A stretch of 64,000 nucleotides of DNA from the NCBI RefSeq assembly GCF_040054535.1, contig NC_090792.1:2217001-2281000 (forward strand). The letters are read 5' to 3'. Of the stretch, positions 53,404 through 64,000 are shown one piece after another (position 1 is the stretch's first letter; every line of letters starts with the position of its first letter). The notes beneath the pieces were generated by a model that was not told where the DNA came from, ran no database searches, and was given only the letters and a program-made list of their open reading frames with translations. A program made the translations under genes and the position numbers. The stretch is from Antennarius striatus. Its lineage: Eukaryota > Chordata > Actinopteri > Lophiiformes > Antennariidae.

Positions 53404-53438
53404 ACACACACACAGACACACGCGCACACACACACACA
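53404..53438. repeat. Imperfect (AC)n microsatellite
   Basis: CA repeats broken by GA and CGCG. Confidence 0.95.
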
Positions 53439-53830
53439 TGCTTAGAGAAGTAGATGTATTATGCGATTTATCTGTGGTGACAACATGGCGTCCAGTGATT
53501 TCTCAAAAGTCTCTGTTTGTCATTGGAACATTGTGAAGTGTAGCATGTGGTGTGTGTGCACATGACTACTGTATGTTTGCATCCGTGACAACATGCATGA
53601 TTAACTTATGAGTAAGTGCAGTTACATCGGTAAGCACGTATGTTAATGGCTTCAACGCATCAGGTTGGAGTTGCATGCGTGTGCCTGATGCCTGCGAGTT
53701 CTTTTTTCCTCGGGGCAACACTTTCCTCATGTCGAAGCACACAGAAGATTCTCTTAGCTTTGAATCATTTTCACAACAACAAGCTCTTTGAGTTCCTTCT
53801 GCACCAGTGTTTCCTACTGTATGCTGTCCT

Positions 53831-53866
53831 GTGTGTGTGTGTGTGTGTGTGTGGGGTGTGTGTGGG
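53831..53866. repeat. Imperfect (GT)n microsatellite
   Basis: GT repeats with one GGGG interruption. Confidence 0.95.
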
Positions 53867-55430
53867 TTTTTGTGGCTTCCGTCCAGAAAAGGAGAATCTG
53901 CAGGAGCGTCACATTTGGTTACTGTTAGGGGTGATATTTGTTTGATTTTTCCAGGTCTACGTTTCCAAACTGGGAGCTTGTTTTCAACCCAGTAGCCTTC
54001 TTTCCTGTCTGCCTTGTAATAAAAGTGAAACGTTGGGATGAGCAACAAACTATAACTGTTGTCAGGGCTCTCTGAAAACTGTTATAGCTGAGTGGTTGAC
54101 TATAAGTGACACAAAATCCACTAACTTTGTCATTAATTGTAATATCAGGTTTAAGCGTTTTATCCATTGAATCACTCTTTTAATAGTTTTGACTTTTAAG
54201 GCCGATCAGGTGTCACTAGTTATACCAAAGCATCCTTTTTAAACCAGGTGTTACTAGGATTGTGTTTTCACACTACATTGCCCGTGATGATTCTCCCTTT
54301 CTGCTAGGAGTGACCCTTGTCTTTTCCCACACAGTCAGTTTCATCCACGGTTGGTAAATAATTCACAAATATATTGACTCACCGTCAGAGGGCTTTTGCT
54401 GTTGGCTTCACTCTTTTTGAAGATTTCCTTTCGTATCTTCACAGCCCCCCCCCTCCTCCCCTCCTGTCTTCTCCTGCAATATTAATTATCCGTGTGACCG
54501 AAGTGCTGCTTGGATATTTACTTCAGCGTGAAGTAACCACAGGTGGAGAGAAGACAGGATGAATTGCTCTGAAGCTGTGCACCTGTCAAACCGGCCACAG
54601 ATGCCAACAGATCCTTATCCACCACGTGAGGTTCACCAGGGTGTGAGATCTAGTGCAAACTCTCCTGTGGCATTCTGGTTCATGCCAGCTTGTGGAGGAC
54701 CAGCAGCATTAAACAGACGCCTTACTGCCTCTCCTTGTGGAGTATGGGAAAAAAAAGGACCATGCTGGAATCACTCCATATTCAAAAGATAATATGGACA
54801 AGCTAATGCCAATTCAGATTTGAATAGGTTACACCTTTCATGCAAAATCAGACGATCAGATCTCTTGAAATAATTTTAAAAGTCTACAGATGGTTGGATG
54901 GATGGATAGAGAGATAGATATTTCTATTCATTCTGAAAGAAATTGAGTGATTAAGAGCCAGAACAGAGTGAATGCGTGCATCTCCCTTTCCTATGATGTG
55001 TACTCACGTGTTATACAGCATGTGGATGTATCAGACATGGTAATAACAGCATTTTCTATTTAAACGACCCTCTTCCTGTCATTATAAACGTGAATAATGA
55101 TGATTCTACACGAGTTCTAGGAGACTAATAAAAGCTGTCTCCCCCCCCCCCATAAACCTGCACAGGATAAGTGATTACAGAAATGAATGAATGAATGAAT
55201 AAATGAACTTTGACTGGAGGATAAATACATTTGACAGAGTGTGTGAGGATATGCCAGTCACTTTGCATTAGTTTGGATTTTATTTGAACTCATTTTAATG
55301 GCTTCAGGTATTTTTATATATTTTTTGGTAGCTAAAGATTACTGCAGTAAATTTGGGAGCCTTTAGATCAGGCACTAATCTGACAGCTGCTAACTGGATA
55401 GTAAATTCATATTTATTTAGTTATTTATTT
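53867..55430. other. AT-rich non-coding stretch
   Basis: No supported gene. Contains C-rich tracts at about 54,446-54,470 and 55,141-55,151, a short GGAT/GATA run near 54,894-54,920 and (GAAT)n at 55,182-55,206. Confidence 0.5.
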
Positions 55431-55560
55431 ATAAGGGGCCTGTAAGCATGCAGATATATAGTGAGAGGTAGAGCGGCGGGCAGCTTTTTCTTGGTGCACC
55501 CCAATAAACAACTTATAAGAAGATGGTGCCTTGCTCATGGGCCCCTCAGCAGTGCTCTGT
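55431..55560 (+). repeat. Dispersed repeat family, copy C
   Basis: GGGGCCTGTAAGCATGCAGA, GAGAGGTAGAGCGGCGGGCAG, AACTTATAAGAAGATGGTGC, CTTGCTCATGGGC and CTCAGCAGTGCTCTG. Longest of the three copies through the 5' part; it links copies A and B. Confidence 0.65.
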
Positions 55561-56973
55561 GTTGAAAACCCTCCCAAAACTTCACGATATTTATATATAC
55601 TGATTCAAATTGAGGAACTGCAAATTTTCTGCCCTGTGGCGTATTTTAACCTGACATTCATGTCTATTTATAATTTTATTAGGGAGGTAATGTCTGGTGG
55701 TTGATGAAACTTAGTAAAATTACGTATATCAAAAGAATCCATTTGAATTTTGAACTCTCCAAAATAAGACTTTTACATAAGCTACCTTATTGATTACTAT
55801 GAAACTGAGCGGAAGGATGTATCTTGTAAGAATTCCTTCAGCTTTGGAGACGATTTGAAAACACAGATGCATCTTTGATTTGCTGTCAATTCCCATTCTA
55901 TTGCAGATAAGAATTTCTGGCAGTTATTCATAAACCATGGTGTATAATTTTGTGAAAATTGGTATAAGAGAAAGGATTTGTACCAAAAATATGACATGAG
56001 ATGATGAGGTGGTTCTGTCGTCTAATTAAGTAAAACACCCCCAGCCAGAAATGAACCAGATACCAATGCTTTTGTTGAGTTGAGCCGGCGCTGCATGGTG
56101 AAAACACATTTTACTTCAAAGAGAGCCTGAAAACCTGCCATTCTGCTGATATACGTTGTCATGGTTCCATATTTAGTTTCCCATTTCCTGTTTTATTTTG
56201 ATATTATATTTTACAATGCCATGTGTCTAAATGAAATTTCAGGTCTTTGACTTTTCCCTTCATTATTATCATTTGTTATATGGCATGGATTTAAATGTCT
56301 CCCAGATTATTTTGTGTTGCCGGTGTTTCTCAATGCTTTCCTCTGACTTTTGTTTTTTCTTAATAATTTTTTCTAATATTTTTTTTTTTTCTAATATTTT
56401 TTTTCTTGTTTTTTATACTTTTGCCAACTAGATAGACAGATAGATACATAGACTTTACTAAACTTAGAATACAGCTTCATACACACTCCTCCTCAGCTGG
56501 AAGTGTAAGTGTTATGACATTAAATACAGTATACCTGGATTCTGCAGCTCGGGGTTCCACAGAGGGAAAAGGTTTCCCTGATAAAAAGCCCCTAATACAA
56601 AAATGAGATAACAATATGAATTATCTGCCGAAGGTGAAGTGATGACTTGCAGGAGTAGTGAATTGTTGGGAGAATGGTGCTATTGATAAAATGCAGACAG
56701 GAACTTAGGAGTAAATGGATTAGAAAGATTTGCTAGAGGGACGGCAGAGAACGGAGATGGAAAGAAGGGAAATGAAGCGACTGGGGAACAAGACAGGAGG
56801 GATGGAGTGGAACAGCAATGTTTTCTATAAGTGGGGCGGATGAATGGAGGAGGAGTATGGTGTGAGCTAACTGGGAGTTATAGGTGGTTGTTGACTGAGG
56901 GGGGGGGCAGGTGTGAGGGTGGAGGAGTGTGATCCTGAAGCACAGGCACAGCAAGGTCCCTGATAAAAAAAAG
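55561..56973. other. AT-rich non-coding stretch
   Basis: No supported gene. Contains T-rich tracts near 56,378-56,412. Confidence 0.5.
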
Positions 56974-57036
56974 ACACACACACACACACATGCACACAAA
57001 ATGAGACATAAACAGCAGATTGATGAACTTGATGGA

Positions 57037-57092
<56 letters not shown>
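56974..57092. repeat. Paired (AC)n and (TG)n microsatellites
   Basis: An (AC)n run at 56,974-56,990 is followed 48 bp later by a (TG)n run at 57,039-57,092. They are complementary and could fold back on each other. Confidence 0.95.
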
Positions 57093-57094
<2 letters not shown>

Positions 57095-58550
57095 CCAGCA
57101 GGTCAGGAGCCACAGACGCCAGACGGGAGAAATAATTATTAAATGTTACGCGTTCTTGGGATTCGAAATTATGTACATACAAATACTTCATTATTGGTTA
57201 CTAGTACTCTTTTCAAGGGACAAATGAAAAGGACAAAGGAAAAGTAATCTTTGCTCATTTTCAAAACCACAGGATATTAAAGATGGACTTCATTTAGGAG
57301 ACTTTGTCTTTCAGATGTTCAGCTGTGAACAAACCGATGAGATGCCGTAACTTAGTTCTTGACAGCCAAAGCTTCTATAAAACGTTTGCTTTGTAGTATT
57401 TTGTTCAGGGATATATAGTTGAATATAATCAGCTTAAACGTGGACATAAAGCTGAAAGGTTTCAGCTCCTTGGAGTTTAAAAAAAGACTTTGACAGTAGG
57501 TGTGGTAGTTTTAAACGACTGCTTTTAAACCCTGTTCTCAGCACGTCTTTCCCCTTCTACTGATCATGTGACAAACGTTTTCTGTTGTCCACATAAAAGA
57601 TCATCTCTATCTTTTTATTTGGAGGCGAAGATGGCCACCAATTTATATTGGTCAATGTGATCGTTCCACGGGTCTTTAAATGCCTGATTTCAACATATTG
57701 GTTTGACCACATGGACAAAGTCATTCATGTTTGGTGACATTTTGTGGAGGACTGGGTCCAGAAACAAGTAAAGGTTGATTAAATTTGGATTATTTGAGGT
57801 TTTTTCTGAACCAACTGAGTCTAAGGCTGAACTGAAGAAAAGATGATGGATCACATGCAGAAGAAAACACGCTGGCCTCTGCCTTCTGCCAGCACCTCCA
57901 GATGATATTGTAACATCGCTGCACTTTTTCTTCATATGAAATATGCTTTTAAGCTGCTCTGTCTGCAAGCATTTTAACAACCTGCTGATTTCACTAATGA
58001 GTTCATGCGGTCTGACGGGTGAGAAGCCTGCGTGCTTCACATGGTTTTATGTGAGAGAAAAAAAAAATTGGATTTTCAAAACCTCAATTTAACCTCTTTC
58101 TGCAATAGAAATGGAGGAAGTGAATGAAACATAGGAGTAATTTTAATTCTGGGATTTGCATTGCAATGGGTTTTTTTTTTTCTCTATACGCTGTTGTTGG
58201 CATCCAGTATGTTTTTCTAACAAATAAAAGCGTGTTCCTTTAAGTTGGAATAGCTCAATACAAACATTATTTAGGAGAGGATTTTGCTTGATAACTTAAA
58301 AGGTTATTAATTTTTATGCTGAGTTTGACAGAAAAAAATCAATACTACTTTCACGTTTGAGAGCCTGAGCCAGGAGACAGCTGATGCTGAGCAAACCACT
58401 CAGGAGAGTTAGCCCAGTTTTTCTTCAATACATTTTTCTGACAATTAGGAGAAAACTGGAAACAAACCAAAAACCCCTCAGACCACTTAGCTTGGGTAAA
58501 GATCACAGCCTGTAATGTAAGCCACGTGTCAATTAGAGATTTGCTGTTTT
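57093..58550. other. AT-rich non-coding stretch
   Basis: No supported gene; the longest frame, on the minus strand at 57,690-58,040, has no recognisable domain. Confidence 0.5.
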
Positions 58551-58555
58551 TGTGT

Positions 58556-58643
<88 letters not shown>
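58551..58643. repeat. (TG)n microsatellite, about 93 bp
   Basis: TG dinucleotide run with a single TA interruption near the start. Confidence 0.99.
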
Positions 58644-58645
<2 letters not shown>

Positions 58646-59640
58646 GGATTGATTTTCAGAGATAATACAAAGTGAATCTAAACTGATGATGGTCATATCA
58701 ACTTAAAACTAGAGGCCGCTACTTTTTCAAGGCTATATCAGTAAACAAGTCACAGACTCTATTCTCTCAATAAAGGAAGAGAGGCACAAATAAAATTAAA
58801 AATAATAATAAAAATAATCTGATCTGTAGCCTGTGCAGACATTAATGATTTAGGTGCTGGATGTGAAATCATATTCAGTGCCAGTATTCAGTGTCTGTAA
58901 GGCAGCACTTTACTCTTTTGTCAGAGTATTCACAGGCTGCTGTCATCATCACATTCCCAATGCTGGCTTCTGTTTGAAATAAAACTTTTGCTTGAGCTAA
59001 ACTTTACTTGGTTGAAGACAAAAGCGGTGAGACAACGTAAGAGAGACAGAGATTTAAAGTAAAACTGACAGTGAGGGAGGAGACTGATGCAGAGATATCT
59101 TTAGCTTGGACAGACGCACTCAGTTTCACTTGTCTCCTCCATCCTGAGTCTGTTTGCTTCTGGGTTTTTTTTTTTTTTTAACTGAAAGCTGACAAGTAGA
59201 AACAAAGGAGAGACAGACACTGACAGCAACACAGTATGGTGCCACATATGAAACTCCATGTTGTCTGCAGAGGGGAAAGACATTCACCGAGCTCCTTTAG
59301 GATGTCACACTGGCACTCAACTTCAACTTTTTCAGTTATAAATAAGAGTGGTAGTTGTGTATTACAAATTGATTTTATTTGAACAGTAAAACTTTTGCCT
59401 AACTTACATTACTAGCTCTATCCAAAATGAAAAAAAAAGCACCTTTAAGATAAGTGGAAATGTCTTTTAATATGAAAGAGATTCTTCAACAGAGAAGCCA
59501 TATGGGGGACATGTGTGTATGTGACAGAAACGGAGCTTTATTAGCATGATACAATATCTCATTCAGATGGAACATTCAAATTAAGATGCAATTGGACCAT
59601 GAATTTTGAATAATCTGGAAGTGAAGTTGGGTTTCTCTGT
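58644..59640. other. AT-rich non-coding stretch
   Basis: Nothing recognised apart from poly-T and poly-A tracts. Confidence 0.5.
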
Positions 59641-59708
59641 CTTAAAGCGCTTCGACCTGTCTGCTGATGTGATTAAGCACTATAAAAATAAATGTTGATT
59701 GATTGATT
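59641..59708 (+). mobile_element. LINE/SINE-like 3' tail
   Basis: TTAAAGCGCTTCGACCTGTC, then TTAAGCACTATAAAAATAAA, then a TTGATTGATTGATT microtail. AAGCGCTTTGAG with AAGCGCTATATAAAT and a short simple repeat is the typical 3' end of fish L2-like LINEs and their SINEs. No coding part is present, consistent with a 5'-truncated insertion. Confidence 0.5.
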
Positions 59709-60143
59709 CTAAAATGTTTATCTGCACATCCCACCAAACTCATTGTCAGTGTAAGATGTTACAGTAATTCATCCATCTATCCACCTATGCTGGATAGTGA
59801 AGTAGAATTGCAACGCAAATATGAATAAATAAAGTGGTCCAGATGTCTCTCTTTCCACACACACATCCTCCAGCTACTGATGACAGATCACCAGGTTTTT
59901 CACGGCGAGATCAGTGTCACTGTTTCTGCTGGTATCCACAATATTTTGTTCTTTTGGGCACCCAAACCTCACATGATATCTGGAAGCTGGGAAATAGAAT
60001 GACTGGTTCATTTTGAGCTTTATTTTGAGCTTTTTAAGGGAAGCACTTCCAACCAACAAAAATAAATGCCATATAACAATATAAATAGCAAAAATATATG
60101 CTGTATAGTATAATAATATAATAGTATAATATATAAATAATGG

Positions 60144-60148
<5 letters not shown>
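59709..60148. other. AT-rich non-coding stretch
   Basis: No supported gene. Confidence 0.5.

Positions 60149-60233
<85 letters not shown>
60149..60233. repeat. (TA)n microsatellite, about 85 bp
   Basis: Uninterrupted TA run, self-complementary and able to form a cruciform. Confidence 0.99.
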
Positions 60234-60235
<2 letters not shown>

Positions 60236-60945
60236 CCCTTCGAAGACTCTAAGCACTCATGTGGAATGTCGAAGGACCTCAACTGTTCCAACATTGAGGT
60301 GGACTGAGAGGAAATGAGGGGGAGATATTTTATAATGGATTCAGTGGATGTTGGTAAATTGATGGATTTTGTTGAGCTCAGTGGGACCAATAGGACAGGA
60401 ACAGCCAGGCCTGTGTTGTGCTGAAGTCAGATCAAAGTCGACACTGACTCTAATTGGGTGTAGGCCAGTGTGCCAGGAGACACAAGTGGGACCTACTTTC
60501 TGTGTGTGTGTGTTTTCATCTATATAATTTATGATTGTCGGAGTGGTTCATTTTGGGACAGCGGTTTCAAACCATTTATTGATTTGAAATAAAAGCAGAA
60601 GTACTATTGATCCTGTGCTATGCGTGTGTGTGTATGTGTGTATGTGTGTGTCATAGAAAGAAGATGAGATTTATGAAATAAAGTGGCCGAATCTTACAGA
60701 CAACATGAGTAATTCCAAACCTCTCAGTCTCATCTGTGTGATTAATGTTTGCCGGCAGCCTTTTGGCTGTTTGCTTTGAAAAGTAGAGAAACTATTAACT
60801 TTTCCACAGATTAAATTCAGGGAATTTCCGCTTCACAGAGCAATTAAAAATAGTTAGTAGTGACAGCAAAGGTGGGAGACTGAAAGGCGAGGATAGTTAA
60901 TGAAGCAAAGGCTGTGAGCAATGTTTGAAGCCTTGAGCTTATATT

Positions 60946-60984
60946 CTGTGTGTGCTTGTGTATGTGTGTGTGTGTGTGTGTGTA

Positions 60985-61015
<31 letters not shown>
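60946..61015. repeat. Imperfect (TG)n microsatellite
   Basis: TG repeats with TA and CG interruptions. A shorter similar run lies at 60,621-60,651. Confidence 0.97.
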
Positions 61016-61098
61016 TTGCCTGAGTGTATGTGTGTCATTCATGCTTCCAGAGATGGTAAATTAAATAAATATTATTTTATTATAATTATTGTATTAGA

Positions 61099-61129
<31 letters not shown>

Positions 61130-61139
61130 TATACATACA
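61099..61139. repeat. Compound (TA)n(CA)n microsatellite
   Basis: About 22 bp of TA followed by CA and TACA units. Confidence 0.95.
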
Positions 61140-63633
61140 GAATATATAAAATGATTAAATAACCTCATATGGCAATTATAGATCGAAATACCCGTAAGTA
61201 AATATCTTCACAGGCAGACTAAAACAGAGTAGTAGAAGATAGAAGCAGAAACTTTCAGAAAATTTGTGAACATTATCATCATTACTGAAAGACGGCTAAT
61301 ATTCTAGGAGAAAAAGCGTTTAAATGTTATATATCTTCATGAACTATCATTTAAAATTATTAAAATAATAGTAATATATGATTAATATTGATACAAAAGA
61401 ATATTATTGAATTATTGTATCGCACAATCAACAACAATCGCCATTTCCATCTAGTTGTCCACTAATGCGATCTTTAGCATTAAAATTTGTTTTCTGAATG
61501 CAATCTTACCTTTACACTGTTTCGAGTGGTAAATCACAATGGAAGGGTCACTGTAACACGAGGGATGGAGTTAAAAAGTGGAAGTGGTGTTGGCCTAAAG
61601 GAATACAGAAAGTGAAAGTATATGGTGTAACATACTGGTGACACTTTGTTGTTTTAGTTATAAACAACATTATGGACACAAGTTGAGAAAAACTGGGATC
61701 ATCCCAAAATCATTCACCATATTAAACACATCTCCATTACAAGGCATTATATTTACAACACAATCTTGCCCAGGTAGAATCTTTTCAAACCGTATGTATC
61801 TAAAATAGTTAAACTGCTATAAATATATAAAATATAAAATAAAAAGTTGAATTTTCAAAGTAAAGTGCAAACTATGACTTGTGGTTAACCTTATGTCTGT
61901 GGAAGGAGTCTTCTGTCAGGGCACATTTACGTGAAACTGGTTGTAATAAAAATGGAGAAAAGGTCATTCTGCCCATTTATACAACTAAAAAAATGGTAGC
62001 CTTTACAAAAATGTCTACAGGCTGGAACCAGTTTTTAAAAGCTGGTGCTGTCAGGGCCCCCAAAATGCTTTTACCAAAAAACAATAACAAAACAACAAAC
62101 AAATACACAAATGTATAAAACAACAATAAAAAAAACATTTATAAAAAGGAAATATTAGTTCAGAACATATGAAATGTTTTGATAAGGAGTCATATTAACC
62201 AGACATATGGTTTTTGACATGGTCTTAGACTTGTTACATTTATTTACTGTTCAGTTTGAGTGCATCAAAAGAAGGCTTACTGCATATTTGACCTTGGCAT
62301 CACTAAACCATGAGAAATGGGATCAGATGAGGTGGTAGGGGTTCAGGGAGGGAGGGTCACGAAGTGGAAGGTTCTTGATGTTTCCTTGAGGCTGCGGAGG
62401 ACAGATACTAACACCATGAGTCAGGCAGAGTGGGAGAGATGGGGTGGGAGAAAAGGCAGAGGTGAGGAGAGTGTTGAGTAAAAGCGTCAAAGAAAACAGC
62501 AGATGAATGGATCCTGAGGGAGAATGAAAAATGAAAATATACCCTGAAAACTCTCGAGACTTCAGTGATTGTTGTATCTCCACTCCAAATAAAAGCATGA
62601 TCTCTATAACTGAACGTGTAATGACATTGTATGCAAATGGGATAATAATAACAGAAAGAAATATATTTCATTATGAGAGAGTAATAAACTAAAAATCCAA
62701 AAGGGGGAACAATAAAAGTTGTGTCAAGTGCTGTGGAGGTGGAAGGAGAGAGGAGGTGAAAGGGGTGAAGACGTGCTTTAGGAATCTGATATCATCAGCT
62801 GTGAGCTGCAGTCATCATGGTGACTCATCCTGACATTCTGAGACTGACAGAGAGGATCTATCTGTACTTTCTTTCACCTTTAACTTTCTTTGAACCTTAG
62901 AGAACCTCCTCATCCATGCCGTCATGTTGCCAAAGACATACAACACTCTTCAACACTCAAAGATATAACACTCTACTTTTTTCTTCTTCAGATTCCTTCT
63001 TTACTTTGAAAAATTATTTGAACGCTTGTGTACTAAAAATGTTAAAGTTACCAAACTTATACACAGATATGAGGAACTAATTTTAGAGGAAGCCAAGTGG
63101 TGAGACAGCCGTCACATCCGCAAACAAACACAACATCTTATTCATTAATAAATTGTCCTCACGATTCGTTTTAATAAAGATCTCCCCAAACCAAATGCAT
63201 TACTGGCAGAGGAGCCTGTAGAATTAATAACGAAAGAATTTATTTGTAAAACTAATCAGCAGACATTTAAAATATTATGTACATAAAGTTCCGGTTCCAG
63301 TTAGCATGTTCTCCTCGTGTCTGCGGACAAATAAATCATAACATGATTTTAAGCATAAAAATAATCATAAACATGTAAGTTTGCTATTATCATGATGCCA
63401 CCAATAATTCTAGTGATAAAAAATATCATCCACATTTGTTTAAAGTGGTTTATGTAAATGACCTTAAGCAGAAAGAGACTCATCCTAATAACAAAGGCAT
63501 CACTACAGCATGACCACAATTGATCCACAAATGTATGGTTTTTCCTTAAGTTAACTAACAACCCAAACTAAATTGTTCTGGTACCCCCACCCAACCAAAT
63601 CATAGTGTTTTCAAAGGATTAATTTTTCATCTC
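61140..63633. other. AT-rich non-coding stretch
   Basis: No supported gene. Short open frames only; a purine-rich stretch at 62,320-62,530 gives unremarkable minus-strand frames. Confidence 0.5.
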
Positions 63634-63710
63634 AGGGCGGCACAGTGGTGCAGTGTGTAGCGCTGTCTCCGCACAACAAGGCGGTTCCGGGTTCGAGTCC
63701 CGCTGTGTGC
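63634..63710 (+). mobile_element. tRNA-like dispersed repeat head
   Basis: GGGCGGCACAGTGGTGCAGT resembles an A-box region, and GGTTCGAGTCC at 63,690-63,700 is an exact B box. The order and spacing are tRNA-like, but no acceptor stem pairs, so it is a repeat head rather than a tRNA gene. The start GGGCGGCAC is the hallmark of a very abundant teleost repeat. Confidence 0.65.
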
Positions 63711-64000
63711 GGAGAATCAGGCGGCTACTTCCTCTACTTTTCTGATTTTCATCCAAAAATATATATCTGAGATGTAATATTGTAACGTAATGTAATGCAA
63801 AATTACAACAGAAATAATTTTGCATTGCAAACATTTTTAATTGAAAAATGTGGTGTGGATAAAAGCATAAAACTATACTTCAGCTTATTAAAGAAGCTAT
63901 CATTTCTGGATTCCTTGGTGTGGTTTGTGATACCTTTGTCTGCTTAAATTAGATATGGGGCGGGCTTTCTAATTAAAGAACAGCTTTTAATATCCAGCAA
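63711..64000. other. AT-rich end of the window
   Basis: Nothing recognised. Confidence 0.5.

Overview
The window looks like a teleost fish chromosome. The U1 RNA is vertebrate-type and 164 nt long. The right half has the dense (CA)n, (GATA)n, (TA)n and (CATC)n microsatellites and the tRNA-like and hAT-like dispersed fragments common in fish genomes. No prokaryotic features and no convincing protein-coding gene were found.

Positions 1 to about 42,528 are one head-to-tail array of U1 small nuclear RNA genes, all on the + strand. The repeat unit is almost invariably 750 bp: 164 bp of U1 plus about 586 bp of spacer. I count 57 copies: 56 complete or nearly complete genes, and one truncated at 32,641. 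There is also a stray 45-nt U1 3' fragment at 36,288. The array is already under way at the left edge and so probably extends beyond it. Each unit has the parts of an RNA polymerase II snRNA gene: a good match to the proximal sequence element at -61 to -43, a weak octamer-like motif near -215, the U1 body (5' end AUACUUACCU, U1A loop core AUUGCAC, Sm site AAUUUCUGG, UUCG tetraloop) and a 3' box 8 nt past the end. Two perfect palindromes in the spacer recur in every intact unit.

The copies are not all the same. Twenty-three match a common sequence. The others fall into classes: U124C next to the Sm site; A26U+C46A+C58U; G50A with or without a second change; C46A with or without C25G; and two copies with U5C in the segment that pairs with 5' splice sites. 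The order of these classes shows higher-order repeats (a 4-unit block twice, a 3-unit block twice) and long-range duplicated blocks. This indicates ongoing unequal exchange and gene conversion. Every copy that retains the region differs from human U1 at the U1-70K-binding loop (GAUCAGCAAG, where the usual form is GAUCANGAAG). Paired changes in stems II and III preserve folding. Together these suggest a functional but divergent U1 type, possibly an embryonic or maternal one; that role is inference.

From 42,433 the last spacer decays and the array ends. From 42,529 to 64,000 the DNA is AT-rich and apparently non-coding. It holds about a dozen microsatellites, three scattered copies of one dispersed repeat, a hAT-like terminal fragment, a LINE-like 3' tail and two tRNA-like repeat fragments.
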